From NCBI RefSeq assembly GCF_002901845.1, contig NZ_PPQE01000028.1:1-64000 (forward strand): a stretch of DNA of 64,000 nucleotides. The letters are read 5' to 3'. This stretch comes from Staphylococcus hominis subsp. hominis. GTDB lineage: Bacteria; Bacillota; Bacilli; Staphylococcales; Staphylococcaceae. Under the pieces are notes generated by a model. That model saw only the letters and a list, made by a program, of their open reading frames with translations. It made no database searches and was not told the DNA's origin. Shown in pieces: positions 1 through 8,719 of this stretch (positions are counted from its first letter, which is position 1; each line of letters opens with the position of its first letter). The translations under genes and the position numbers were made by a program.

Positions 1-58
1 TAACGTTGACATATTGTCATTCAGTTTTCAATGTTCATTTTCTTCAACACAAGAATTA
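1..58 (-). other. 5' leader of an rRNA operon (partial)
   Basis: Read on the minus strand, this stretch contains GAACATTGAAAACTGAATG followed by ACAATATGTCAACG, wording I recognise from staphylococcal pre-16S leaders and 16S-23S spacers. It directly follows two strong leftward promoters, so it is best read as the first transcribed bases of an rrn operon whose 16S gene lies beyond the left edge. No mature rRNA sequence is inside the window. The recognition is from memory of the family, not from a search. Confidence 0.75.
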
Positions 59-87
59 ATTATACTCGCTATCGATATGAAAGTCAA
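59..87 (-). promoter_or_regulatory. rrn promoter, proximal (P2)
   Basis: On the minus strand a TTGACT -35 (82-87) and a perfect TATAAT -10 (59-64) are separated by exactly 17 bases. An A/T-rich tract just upstream (about 90-115) looks like an UP element. This fits a very strong SigA promoter of the kind that drives rRNA operons and lies right before the rrn leader. Confidence 0.8.
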
Positions 88-154
88 CAACTTTTTTTAA
101 TTAATTTTTTTGTGTTTTTAATGTTCGTTGATTTGTTTCGCTCAACAAATACAT

Positions 155-183
155 ACTATACAGGGTTTCTTCCAAATGTACAA
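155..183 (-). promoter_or_regulatory. rrn promoter, distal (P1)
   Basis: Minus strand TTGTAC (178-183), 17-base spacer, TATAGT (155-160). It sits about 96 bases upstream of the proximal promoter; tandem promoters are usual for rRNA operons of Firmicutes. A third, weaker candidate with TTAACT (264-269), 17 bases and TATAAT (241-246) lies further upstream. The remainder of 184-367 shows no other feature. Confidence 0.65.
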
Positions 184-367
184 TGGTAAAAATTACACTG
201 CAAAGGGTGAGAGATAGAGTCTAATCCACAAAATACGAACATTATATAAAATAATTTGTTAATAGTTAATATTAAGTATGTTTTGTTTCAGTTTATAGCT
301 TTTTTTACATTGCTCTTCTCCTATAAAACAAACTTTTAAAAATTTACATTTTTTTAAAATAATTTTT

Positions 368-448
368 AAAAAAGCTATTTACAGTGTGATTTAGTATTAT
401 TGAAGGTAAAATATCCTCGTTATTCAATACTAATCTACTATAAATAGC
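368..448 (-). terminator. Likely recR terminator
   Basis: Downstream of recR on the minus strand, GCTATTTA and TAAATAGC form the outer stem and TAGTATTGAA with TTCAATAATACTA the inner, bulged stem. The outer stem is followed by TTTTTTAAAA. The long imperfect hairpin and the U-run support a factor-independent terminator ending recR-ebfC-dnaX transcription. Confidence 0.55.
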
Positions 449-458
449 ACATAAAAAT

Positions 459-1055
459 TTACATTTCGGTTCTACCAGCAATTGCTTTAGAAAGCGTTAC
501 TTCATCAGCATACTCTAAATCGCCACCAACTGATAACCCTTGTGCAAGGCGTGTTACCTTTATTCCAATAGGTTTTACAAGTCTTGAAATATACATGGCG
601 GTCGATTCACCTTCTAAGTTTGGATTCATAGCTAATATAAGTTCTTTAACTTCTTCATCTTTTAATCTATCAATAAGTGTAGGTATATTGATATCTTCAG
701 GTCCTATACCATCCATTGGAGAGATAGATCCATGTAATACATGATAAAGGCCTTTATACTCTTTCATTTTTTCCATTGCAATAACATCTTTATCATCTTC
801 AACCACACAAATAATTGAACGATCCCTTTGTTTATCTTCACAAATGTAACACGGATCTTTTTCAGTAATATGACCGCAAATACTACAATAGGTAAGTTCT
901 CGCTTAACATCTACTAAGGCTTTAGCAAATTTTACGACATCGTCTTCTTTCATGTCTAATGTATAAAAAGCCAGACGTTGAGCCGTCTTGGGACCAATGC
1001 CTGGCAGTTTCATAAAACTATCTATAAGTTTTGAAATCGGTTCAGGATAATGCAT
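459..1055 (-). CDS. recR: Recombination protein RecR
   Basis: RecR acts with RecF and RecO in the cytoplasm to load RecA onto gapped DNA. The 198-residue length is normal. An N-terminal helix-hairpin-helix ([14 protein letters not shown], about 17-30) is followed by a four-cysteine zinc finger (C57, C60, C69, C72) and a Toprim domain starting near residue 80 (VVEDDKD). It is the last gene of the dnaX-ebfC-recR cluster, an order conserved across Firmicutes, with only 7 bases separating it from ebfC, which suggests cotranscription and translational coupling. Nothing is missing or odd. Confidence 0.97.
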   Translation of the reverse strand: MHYPEPISKLIDSFMKLPGIGPKTAQRLAFYTLDMKEDDVVKFAKALVDVKRELTYCSICGHITEKDPCYICEDKQRDRSIICVVEDDKDVIAMEKMKEYKGLYHVLHGSISPMDGIGPEDINIPTLIDRLKDEEVKELILAMNPNLEGESTAMYISRLVKPIGIKVTRLAQGLSVGGDLEYADEVTLSKAIAGRTEM

Positions 1056-1062
1056 ACTTAAC

Positions 1063-1380
1063 CTACATTCCTGGAATATTTAAGCCTTGAGTATGTTTAC
1101 CTAATCGTTCTTGTGTTAAATTATCTGCTTTATTCATTGCTTCATTTGTTGCAGCTAAAACTAAATCTTGTAACATTTCGATATCATCTGGATCTACTGC
1201 TTCTTCTTTAATTTCTACATCTACAACTTCTTTATGACCAGTTACAGTTACAGCAACCATACCGCCACCAGCTGTTCCTACAATACGTTCGTCTTTAAGT
1301 TTTTCTTGTTCTTGTGCCATTTTCTTTTGCATTTTTTGCATTTGTTTCATCATTTGTTGCATATTTCCACCACCGCGCAT
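1063..1380 (-). CDS. ebfC: Nucleoid-associated protein EbfC/YbaB
   Basis: A small (105-residue) YbaB/EbfC-family DNA-binding protein of unknown precise role, typically found between dnaX and recR as here. The N-terminus is a charged, methionine/glutamine-rich helix ([18 protein letters not shown]) that would form the dimer's coiled arms; the core follows. An AAGGAGG site 9 bases before the ATG at 1378-1380 supports the annotated start (MRGGGN), although a second methionine lies six codons in. Likely cytoplasmic and nucleoid-bound. Confidence 0.95.
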   Translation of the reverse strand: MRGGGNMQQMMKQMQKMQKKMAQEQEKLKDERIVGTAGGGMVAVTVTGHKEVVDVEIKEEAVDPDDIEMLQDLVLAATNEAMNKADNLTQERLGKHTQGLNIPGM

Positions 1381-1506
1381 AATTCATTTCCTCCTTAAAT
1401 TTTCACATTAATTTTATTATAATTTATATTTTATTATACATACGTTTATATTTATTGTCATGTATGACTCATTCAACTTACTTTGTAAACAAACTGACCT
1501 ATTTTA

Positions 1507-3216
1507 TTATTCATCTATAATATTCACAGTATCTTCACCAAATAAATCTTTCGCTTTTTGAGCGATATCAGACGTTTCCTCTTTAGTATTATCTTTTGTA
1601 CTTTCAGAAGAATGATGATCATTTTGTTTTCTATGATTAATATACTCGCTTCTTACTCTCATCCATTGATCTGAAGGGACACCTACTACTTCAACATTTT
1701 TATCTATGATATTACAAACGACGTTTTCAATGTTTTTCCTTTTTTCTTCATCTTTATTAACAATTTCACAATGTATTTCTTCATCAAATTGAATTAATAC
1801 ACGTTTTCTACTTGCTGCTACTGGAATTGAGTTTTGCAATAAGCTGACTAAAGATTTTTTATCATTACTTTTAGCATAATCAATGACTTCTTGCCAATGT
1901 TCTTTGAGTAGTTGAATATCTTCTTTATTTGCTTCATCTAACACTTTAGCTATCTGAGTCATAGAAAATGCTGCTTTACTTTGACGTTTACTTCTAGAAT
2001 GTGTGTTTGTTTGTGTGTGCTTGTTATTACTCTGTGAAATACCTTGTGCTTTTAGAGTTTTTAACTCATTTTCAAGTTGTTCCATTCTTTGTAATAACAC
2101 TTCATTATTAGGTTCTGTAGCAACAGGAGTTGTTGCTACATTTTCTACTTTCGTAGGATTTGTTTTTACCATTTCAGCTAATTTAACTAATAACACTTCA
2201 AAGTGTACATTCTGATTCACACTAAATCTAATAGAAACGAGCGTATCATTTATAATATCTATCATATAATATAACGTTTCTAAATCAAATTGAGTTAAGG
2301 CATCGTAACTTGTTTGTTCATTGATGGTTTTATTCATAATTGTATCTCTTACGAAATAAATCATATCATTAATAAGTCTATTTACTTCTTTACCTTCAGA
2401 TACAAAGTGATGATAACGAGAAAATGCTTCTTTTACATTTCCATTAACGATATCGTTAAACAATTCATTAAGCGACGCTTCATCTACACTACCCGTTACG
2501 TCTAATACATCTTGTAATGTAAGATGCTCATCTCCAAAAGCAATTGCTTGGTCCATAATGCTTAATGCATCACGCATACCACCTTCTGATGCTTTAGCAA
2601 TAAATTCTAATGCCGCTTCCTCATAATCTAGTGATTGTTCTTGTGCAACAAAACGTAATCGTTCCACAATCTGTTCCGTACTAATCGCTTTAAAATCAAA
2701 ACGTTGTGCACGTGAAATAATCGTAGGTGGTATTTTATGCGGTTCTGTTGTTGCTAAAATAAAAATAGCGTGTGCTGGGGGTTCTTCTAATGTTTTTAAT
2801 AAAGCATTAAAAGCACCTGTTGTAAGCATATGAACTTCATCTATAATATAAACTTTATATTTTGATTCACTAGGTGCGTATTTAACTTTATCTCTAATAT
2901 TTCTAATTTCATCAACACCGTTATTACTAGCAGCGTCAATTTCAATAACGTCACCATTTGTTCCTTGTGTAATGCCTTTACATATTGCACACTCATTACA
3001 AGGTTCACCATCATGGGGATTTAAACAGTTAATAGCTTTAGCAAACACTTTAGCTATACTTGTTTTACCAGTTCCTCTTGGCCCACTAAAAATATATGCA
3101 TGAGATTGCTTTCCTTTTGAAATAGCATTTCTCAAAGTTTTAGTGACATGTTCTTGACCTACAACATCACTAAAACTTTGAGGTCTAAACATTCGATATA
3201 AAGCTTGATAGTTCAC
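1507..3216 (-). CDS. dnaX: DNA polymerase III subunit gamma/tau
   Basis: Clamp-loader ATPase of the replicative polymerase. From the chosen start the protein has 569 residues: AAA+ domain with Walker A GPRGTGKT (about 45-52), a zinc module with C64, C73, C76 and C79, and a DEVH-type Walker B (YIIDEVHML), then the collar domain and a variable, charged C-terminal tail that binds polymerase. I place the start at the GTG at 3214-3216 (protein MNYQALYRM): GGAGG precedes it by 7 bases, and staphylococcal DnaX begins with this sequence. A start 30 bases further upstream would put the ribosome site inside the gene. First gene of dnaX-ebfC-recR. Confidence 0.96.
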   Translation of the reverse strand: MNYQALYRMFRPQSFSDVVGQEHVTKTLRNAISKGKQSHAYIFSGPRGTGKTSIAKVFAKAINCLNPHDGEPCNECAICKGITQGTNGDVIEIDAASNNGVDEIRNIRDKVKYAPSESKYKVYIIDEVHMLTTGAFNALLKTLEEPPAHAIFILATTEPHKIPPTIISRAQRFDFKAISTEQIVERLRFVAQEQSLDYEEAALEFIAKASEGGMRDALSIMDQAIAFGDEHLTLQDVLDVTGSVDEASLNELFNDIVNGNVKEAFSRYHHFVSEGKEVNRLINDMIYFVRDTIMNKTINEQTSYDALTQFDLETLYYMIDIINDTLVSIRFSVNQNVHFEVLLVKLAEMVKTNPTKVENVATTPVATEPNNEVLLQRMEQLENELKTLKAQGISQSNNKHTQTNTHSRSKRQSKAAFSMTQIAKVLDEANKEDIQLLKEHWQEVIDYAKSNDKKSLVSLLQNSIPVAASRKRVLIQFDEEIHCEIVNKDEEKRKNIENVVCNIIDKNVEVVGVPSDQWMRVRSEYINHRKQNDHHSSESTKDNTKEETSDIAQKAKDLFGEDTVNIIDE

Positions 3217-3288
3217 AGTCGCACCTCCAATACAATTACTTATCAATTATATCATGTCATATCTTTGATATATTAATTTTTTATACTT

Positions 3289-3807
3289 CTATGATATCGG
3301 TTCTAGTTTCCCATGTGGATATTCACTTAATTGATCCCACAAGAATTTCACATAAAGAGGCTTATCATCACTTTTCGATATAATATGATGTTGCGCCGCT
3401 GATGCATAACCTAACGTTGTAAAATAATCAGGACAACCATCTACAATAATAGCAGTATAATGATGAGCTTTCGCACGCTCTTCTACAGCTTGTACTAAAG
3501 CTTTTCCTATACCTTGGTTTCGATAAGGTGTTGCTACAATCAAAGAAGATAATTGTAATACTTTAAATGTATCTTCATTATCAATGAGATTCACTTCATT
3601 TAGCATGATGTGCCCTATAATGTCCCCATCTTCTTTTTTGGCAATAACTTCTAATTCATAATTATATGTAGGTTGTTTTCTTAAATTAGAAATTATTTTA
3701 CTATGTGATTTACCATCTAAACCTTCGTTATTAGTATAATGTTGTTCAAGTTTTTCTAAAGTCTCGATATAATCCATTTCAGTTAAAGTACTTAAATAAA
3801 CTTGCAT
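3289..3807 (-). CDS. GNAT-family N-acetyltransferase
   Basis: A 172-residue protein with the GNAT fold. The acetyl-CoA pyrophosphate-binding motif is PYRNQGIGKALVQAV (about 95-109), followed by the typical FTTLGYASAAQH segment near the C-terminus. It would transfer an acetyl group from acetyl-CoA to an amine; the substrate cannot be told from the sequence. It lies just upstream of dnaX on the same strand (72 bases away) but has its own GGGGGAAG ribosome site. Staphylococci carry an acetyltransferase at this place, between dnaX and the SRP RNA. Confidence 0.85.
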   Translation of the reverse strand: MQVYLSTLTEMDYIETLEKLEQHYTNNEGLDGKSHSKIISNLRKQPTYNYELEVIAKKEDGDIIGHIMLNEVNLIDNEDTFKVLQLSSLIVATPYRNQGIGKALVQAVEERAKAHHYTAIIVDGCPDYFTTLGYASAAQHHIISKSDDKPLYVKFLWDQLSEYPHGKLEPIS

Positions 3808-4040
3808 AACTTCCCCCTATATTAACATGTTCCTAATCATATTTCTGTTAAATGAAGTAAGTGAATGTATCAGTGTATACACCCATGACCCTCATTATAA
3901 AAATAATTTAGGGCATTTTTTCTCAAAATGCTTATTTTGAATATCTGTATATAAGTATGATGTTTATAGTTGTTCGATGCCAACTTATTTAAATGATTTA
4001 AAAGTCTTTATCTGTATTCTAAGTTCTTCTATAGTTTATA
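3808..4040. other. Intergenic stretch, no gene seen
   Basis: Between the acetyltransferase and the SRP RNA terminator I see A/T-rich sequence with no convincing open frame. It should hold the acetyltransferase promoter, but I cannot assign -35 and -10 boxes with confidence. Confidence 0.5.
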
Positions 4041-4073
4041 TAAAAAAGGAGTGACTTTAAATTAAAGTCACTC
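4041..4073 (-). terminator. SRP RNA terminator
   Basis: A perfect hairpin (GAGTGACTTTAA paired with TTAAAGTCACTC, 4049-4073) is followed on the minus strand by TTTTTTA. It lies about 45 bases beyond the 3' end of the SRP RNA and ends that transcript. Confidence 0.85.
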
Positions 4074-4118
4074 GTAAAGTATATCTATTTATAGAAATGA
4101 TTAATTTTAAATTAAATA

Positions 4119-4390
4119 ACCGTGCACCTTCGAATCGAATGTACATCATAAACGTTACCGAAGTCGATAGCTAAATCTCGGCTACCCTACGGCACATATG
4201 AGTGTCCACTTAATGCTGCTTCCGTCAGGACCTGACATGATTCATGGGTTCATATTGCATAGGACCGAAATCTTCAAACACCTCGTGCTTCGGGCAGACT
4301 TCACAAAAGTACACCCTCAACGAAGGAATTAAGTCTCGCATAAAGCGGATTTCGAGTACAGGGAACCGCTACCTCCCCACCTAGCACGGT
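4119..4390 (-). ncRNA. ffs: Signal recognition particle RNA (long, Bacillus type)
   Basis: About 270 bases on the minus strand contain the universally conserved SRP Alu/S-domain signatures: the apical GTCAGGTCCTGACGGAAGCA region of helix 8 (about 4226-4245) and a 5' end (GTGCTAGGTGGGGAGGTAGC) complementary in part to the 3' end (CGAAGGTGCACG). The length matches the Bacillus/Staphylococcus scRNA, which carries the Alu domain, rather than the short 4.5S RNA of E. coli. It pairs with Ffh for cotranslational targeting. Its position between dnaX and treR is the usual staphylococcal one. The ends are approximate. Confidence 0.95.
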
Positions 4391-4397
4391 AAGTTTT

Positions 4398-4427
4398 ATA
4401 ATACTATAAAACGTATTAACGTTGCAA
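4398..4427 (-). promoter_or_regulatory. Promoter of the SRP RNA gene
   Basis: Minus strand TTGCAA (4422-4427), 18-base spacer, TATTAT (4398-4403), placing the start of transcription a few bases before the conserved GTGCTAGG end of the RNA. Confidence 0.65.
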
Positions 4428-4485
4428 GTAAAATAATATATTTATTTATAAATCATTCAAGTTAAAAACAAATTCAAAAATATTA

Positions 4486-5211
4486 CTATTTATTTTGTCG
4501 ACGAGAAAATTCATTAAACTTAAACTCTGTCGCTAAATGCTTTGAAACATTATATTGAAATCGCGTCGTATCTTTAAGAAAAACGGTACTTCTTACTGTC
4601 GCTGTATATGGATGGTGCACTTTACCAAACACTTGATATTCAAAATCCTTAAATGGTTCAAATGTAATTGATTTATTGGAATAGCTAATATTTAAATGAA
4701 GTTCTTTTTCTAAATAATCATAAATAGACTTTCTAGCTATCTCATTAGATATTTTAGGAACTAATGATGTTAGAAAATAATCTTCATCTAATATTTTAAC
4801 TTTTCCATCCACACTTCTACTTCTTACTACATGACATAATAAATCGTTATTTCTTAAACACAATTGTTCTTTCACTAAAGGAACATCAGACGCCTTTATT
4901 ATTTCATTTACAAGTACATGTGTTTCATGAGTTAAGTTTAACTTTTCTTTAACTTCTTTAAAGCTAATTAAATCTGAAAAAGGAAATTCAGTGATATCTT
5001 GTTGAATAACTATCGATCCTTTTCCTTTAATTTTTTGAATCATCCCATCATTTGCAAGTAATTCAAGTGCTTTTCTTACCGTTTCTCGAGATGAGTGATA
5101 CGTTTCTACAAGCTCACGTTCTGACGGTAGTTGTTCACCATGTAAGTATATTCCCTCAGAAATATCTTTTTTTAATTTTTCATAAATTACTGCAAATTTT
5201 TGTTGACCCAT
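4486..5211 (-). CDS. treR: Trehalose operon repressor TreR (GntR family)
   Basis: A 241-residue regulator with an N-terminal winged helix (LPSERELVETYHSSRETVRK, about 27-46) and a C-terminal UTRA effector domain. Members at this locus bind trehalose-6-phosphate and release the tre operator. It is the third gene after treP and treC on the same strand, 22 bases from treC, so it regulates its own operon. The likely operator is the 18-bp palindrome in the treP promoter (8430-8447). The ribosome site is AGGGTG, weaker than average, with the start at MGQQKF. Confidence 0.93.
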   Translation of the reverse strand: MGQQKFAVIYEKLKKDISEGIYLHGEQLPSERELVETYHSSRETVRKALELLANDGMIQKIKGKGSIVIQQDITEFPFSDLISFKEVKEKLNLTHETHVLVNEIIKASDVPLVKEQLCLRNNDLLCHVVRSRSVDGKVKILDEDYFLTSLVPKISNEIARKSIYDYLEKELHLNISYSNKSITFEPFKDFEYQVFGKVHHPYTATVRSTVFLKDTTRFQYNVSKHLATEFKFNEFSRRQNK

Positions 5212-5233
5212 TTTTAATTTTTCACCCTATCAT

Positions 5234-6871
5234 TTAATATGACTTACTAATAACTATCGCACCATATGGTGAAATCTTATTGTCAAGAATTGTACCACTT
5301 TGAATAATAATATCTCCTACTATATCAAGATCATCTGGAATCCTAACAGTTTCATTTGAAAAGTTAGCAATAATTAACCAAGAATCATTTTTATAGTTGC
5401 GACGATAAATAAACAATTGTGGATGATCCATATACAATGGTTCAATATCTCCATAAGTAATAATATCATAATGATGACGTAACTTAATAAGTTGACGATA
5501 TACATGTAAAACTGAATCTTTATTACTTATAGCATCTTCAACATTAATCGCATCTATATTATTAGGTAAATCTATCCATGGCGTACCAGATGTAAACCCC
5601 GCATTTTCATTTTGATTCCATTGTATAGGAGTGCGTGAATTATCACGCGATTTTTGGGATAAAATGGTCAAGATTTCTTCTTCTGGTATTCCTTCTTCTT
5701 TTAGATGTGTATACGCATTAAGAGATTCGACATCTCTATATTTTTGTATTGATGTATAATGAGGGTCAGTCATGCCAATTTCTTCACCTTGATAAATATA
5801 GGGTGTCCCTTGTAACATATGTAACGCAATAGCTAACATTTTTGCGCTTGCTTGACGATTCAATTCATTTGTATCATCGCCAAATCGTGATACTACTCTT
5901 GGTTGGTCATGATTACACCAAAAAATAGCATTCCAGCCACCACCATTATGGATACCTACTTGCCATTCCATTAAAATTTTCTTTAATTTAAGAAAATCAT
6001 ATTTTTCATTTGTCCACTTTTCACCATCTTTATAATCCACTTTTAAATGATGAAAATTAAATACACTATTCAACTCTTGACGCTCAGGACGTGTATATTT
6101 AATACAATTGTCAATCGTCGTTGAAGACATCTCACCTACTGTCATCATATTTCTATTTCCAAAAGTATGACGGTTGAGTTCATGTAAATATTGGTGAACA
6201 CGGGGGCCATCAGTGTAAAATTCTTTTCCGATAGCTTCCGAATTTTTAAATTCATCTTTAGAAATAAGATTTATTACGTCAAAACGGAAGCCATCAACGC
6301 CAAATTGAATCCAATAATTTACCATTTCATAAAGTGCTTGTCTTACTTTTTCATTATCCCAATTCAAATCAGCTTGTGTCACATCAAATAAGTGTAGATA
6401 GTATTCATCTGATTTCTCATCATATTTCCAAGCATTTCCACCAAATTTAGATTGCCAATTTGTTGGTGGTCCATCTGCTGATGATTTGAAAAAATAAAAA
6501 TCTCGATAAGGATTATCTTTTGAACGAATTGCTTCCTTAAACCAATGATGTTCCGTAGACGTATGATTAATTACAATGTCTAGCATAACTTTTAAGTCTC
6601 GACGATGTGCTTCATAAATCAATTTTTTAAAATCATCTAACGTTCCAAACTCTTCATTAATTTTAAAATAATCACTGATATCGTAACCATTATCATTCAT
6701 TGGAGATTCATAAATAGGTGTTAGCCAAATATAGTCCACGCCTAAATACTTTATGTAATCTAATTTTTCAATAATACCATTCAAATCTCCTTTACCGTTT
6801 CCAGTCGTATCATTAAAAGATTTAGGGTAAATTTGATACACTACTGATTTTCTCCAATCGTTTTGAATCAT
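5234..6871 (-). CDS. treC: Alpha,alpha-phosphotrehalase (GH13)
   Basis: Cytoplasmic trehalose-6-phosphate hydrolase releasing glucose and glucose-6-phosphate, 545 residues. GH13 signatures are in order: DIVINH (region I), GFRFDVINL with the nucleophile Asp (II), VGEMSS with the acid/base Glu (III) and CNHDQPR (IV). I set the start at the ATG at 6869-6871 (MIQNDWRKSVVYQIYPKSF): AAAGGTGG lies 7 bases upstream, and family members begin at this place. A longer frame starting 36 bases upstream would include the ribosome site. It follows treP by 78 bases and works directly on its product. Often called treA in Bacillus. Confidence 0.96.
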   Translation of the reverse strand: MIQNDWRKSVVYQIYPKSFNDTTGNGKGDLNGIIEKLDYIKYLGVDYIWLTPIYESPMNDNGYDISDYFKINEEFGTLDDFKKLIYEAHRRDLKVMLDIVINHTSTEHHWFKEAIRSKDNPYRDFYFFKSSADGPPTNWQSKFGGNAWKYDEKSDEYYLHLFDVTQADLNWDNEKVRQALYEMVNYWIQFGVDGFRFDVINLISKDEFKNSEAIGKEFYTDGPRVHQYLHELNRHTFGNRNMMTVGEMSSTTIDNCIKYTRPERQELNSVFNFHHLKVDYKDGEKWTNEKYDFLKLKKILMEWQVGIHNGGGWNAIFWCNHDQPRVVSRFGDDTNELNRQASAKMLAIALHMLQGTPYIYQGEEIGMTDPHYTSIQKYRDVESLNAYTHLKEEGIPEEEILTILSQKSRDNSRTPIQWNQNENAGFTSGTPWIDLPNNIDAINVEDAISNKDSVLHVYRQLIKLRHHYDIITYGDIEPLYMDHPQLFIYRRNYKNDSWLIIANFSNETVRIPDDLDIVGDIIIQSGTILDNKISPYGAIVISKSY

Positions 6872-6949
6872 ATTAATGCCACCTTTATCTAAAAATATAT
6901 TCTTCAAAATAATTAATTATTCACATCTTATAATGAAAGTTCTTAAGTC

Positions 6950-8392
6950 TCATTTTCTATCATCCGGATTTTCTATCATTTCTTTAGCTTTAACTTTAGT
7001 GAATTTAGAAAAAACCACCGTTAATACTGCTGGCAAAATCATTGCTAATAGGATAACAGGTATATAAATATACCAATATTTACTTTGGATTGAAATAAAA
7101 GCTGGAACGCCTCCTACCCCTACATTACCAAGTACTCGGTTTGCTCCAATGACTGCCCCTAAAATACCCGATGTACAAATAGCAGCAAAAAACGGTACTT
7201 TTAAAGGTAAATTCACTCCAAACATAGCTGGTTCAGTGACACCTAAGAAAGCAGAAACGCCAGATGTTAATGCTAATCCTTCTTCTTTTGCCATTTTTCG
7301 ACGTTTATAAATTAACCATGCACCAAATGCAGCTGATCCTTGACAAATATTAGAAATGGCTACAATTGGCCATAAATAAGTTCCCTTTAAAGAACTGCCC
7401 ATCAATTGAAAATCCACTGCTAAGAACATATGGTGTAATCCAGTAATAACAAGTGGTGCATAGAAGAAACCATAAATTGCGCCCCCTAACCAACCCGCAT
7501 ATTCAAAAATAAATTGTATAGCACCTGTAATCGCTGTTCCGATACCTAATGCTATAGGCCCAATAATAATAAATGATAGGAATCCTGTAATTAATAATGC
7601 CACAGGCCCTACTACAAGCATCTTAATTGAATCATGCACGACTTTATTAAGTGCTTTTTCAATTAAAGAAAGTACATAAGCCGCGATAAGTACCGGAAGG
7701 ACTTGCCCTTGGTAATTTAGTTGTTTAATTTCTAAACCAAATAAATTCCATGTAGGAATTTGGCCCTTAGCTATATCATATTGTGAAACAAGTTGAGGAT
7801 GCATTAATATCAACCCCAACACTAATCCTAAAATTGGACTACCTCCAAAGACTTTCATACTACTCCAACCAATTAAAGCTGGTAAAAAGATAAATGCTGT
7901 ACTAGCTATGACATTAATAATATTAGAAATATCACCTAATTGATGATGTTGTTCCACTAAGGCCTTAGGACCAAATAAATGTTCCATAGTTAAAAGATTA
8001 TTAATCCCCATAAGTAAACCAGCTGTTACTAGTGCTGGCAAAATTGGAATAAAAATATCTCCTAATAATTTTACTAATCGTTGTAATGGATTCCCTTTTT
8101 TTGCAGCGGCAGTTTTTGCTTCATCTTTAGATGCAGTTTCTACACCGGTTTCATTTACAAACTGTTTATACACTTCATCTACTGTACCAGGACCAATAAC
8201 AATTTGATATTGATTGTCAGCTTTAAATTGGCCTTTAACAAGCGTATTATTAGATAAAGCTTCCTTATCTACTTTATTATCATCTTTCAAAACTAATCGT
8301 AATCGCGTTACACAATGAGTAGCAGTATCTACGTTTTCTTTTCCACCTATTGCTTGAACAATATCTTGTACATCTTTTCTTTTTACACTCAC
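6950..8392 (-). CDS. treP: Trehalose PTS permease, EIIBC
   Basis: Membrane transporter that imports and phosphorylates trehalose to trehalose-6-phosphate. From the chosen start (480 residues) an N-terminal EIIB domain carries the phospho-acceptor Cys27 in ATHCVTRLRL, then a linker and a EIIC domain of about ten membrane segments. No EIIA domain is fused, so a separate glucose-type EIIA must donate the phosphate. Start: GTG at 8390-8392 (MSVKRKDV), 9 bases after AAAGGAG; the GTG nine bases upstream overlaps the ribosome site and is unlikely. First gene of treP-treC-treR, under the palindrome at 8430-8447. Confidence 0.95.
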   Translation of the reverse strand: MSVKRKDVQDIVQAIGGKENVDTATHCVTRLRLVLKDDNKVDKEALSNNTLVKGQFKADNQYQIVIGPGTVDEVYKQFVNETGVETASKDEAKTAAAKKGNPLQRLVKLLGDIFIPILPALVTAGLLMGINNLLTMEHLFGPKALVEQHHQLGDISNIINVIASTAFIFLPALIGWSSMKVFGGSPILGLVLGLILMHPQLVSQYDIAKGQIPTWNLFGLEIKQLNYQGQVLPVLIAAYVLSLIEKALNKVVHDSIKMLVVGPVALLITGFLSFIIIGPIALGIGTAITGAIQFIFEYAGWLGGAIYGFFYAPLVITGLHHMFLAVDFQLMGSSLKGTYLWPIVAISNICQGSAAFGAWLIYKRRKMAKEEGLALTSGVSAFLGVTEPAMFGVNLPLKVPFFAAICTSGILGAVIGANRVLGNVGVGGVPAFISIQSKYWYIYIPVILLAMILPAVLTVVFSKFTKVKAKEMIENPDDRK

Positions 8393-8423
8393 GATGTCCA
8401 CTCCTTTGTTTCTAACTTAAACA

Positions 8424-8453
8424 AAGTATAACTTGTCTAGACAAGTTGTGTAA
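8424..8453 (-). promoter_or_regulatory. tre promoter with TreR operator in its spacer
   Basis: On the minus strand TTTACA and TATACT lie 18 bases apart, and the spacer is almost exactly a perfect 18-bp palindrome, AACTTGTCTAGACAAGTT (8430-8447). TreR-type GntR repressors bind palindromes with a TTGT/ACAA frame, as in Bacillus subtilis. A repressor bound here would cover the whole promoter. Confidence 0.8.
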
Positions 8454-8502
8454 AGGCTTTCATTAAATAATTTAATTTTTTAAAAATTTAGTACATAAAA
8501 AT

Positions 8503-8530
8503 AAGCACTCAGTAAGTTACTGAGTGCTTA
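8503..8530. terminator. Terminator of tRNA-Ser, possibly bidirectional
   Basis: A perfect hairpin (AAGCACTCAGTAA against TTACTGAGTGCTT) is followed on the minus strand by ATTTTTATG and on the plus strand by ATCTTCTTT. The minus-strand side would end the tRNA-Ser transcript. Confidence 0.75.
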
Positions 8531-8568
8531 TCTTCTTTATATTGATTAGTCTTGGATTTTAATGATAA

Positions 8569-8661
8569 TGGCGGAGGAAGAGGGATTCGAACCCCCGCGG
8601 CCCGTTAAGGCCCTGTCGGTTTTCAAGACCGATCCCTTCAGCCGGACTTGGGTATTCCTCC
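8569..8661 (-). tRNA. tRNA-Ser (UGA)
   Basis: On the minus strand GGAGGAA and TTCCTCC form the acceptor stem, followed by an encoded GCCA end. The anticodon arm CGGTC-TTGAAAA-CCG carries TGA, reading UCA codons. A long variable arm (GGGCCTTAACGGGCC) and GGTTCGAATCC T-arm confirm the class II serine tRNA of 93 bases. Confidence 0.97.
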
Positions 8662-8719
8662 AATGAACACAATAATCATCATATAATATTATTCATTGGA
8701 AGTCAATCTTTTTATATTA

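Noticed and set aside
2003-2505. Open frames on the plus strand opposite dnaX
   Set aside because: They are antisense to a full-length, well-motived gene, lack ribosome sites and have unnatural composition.
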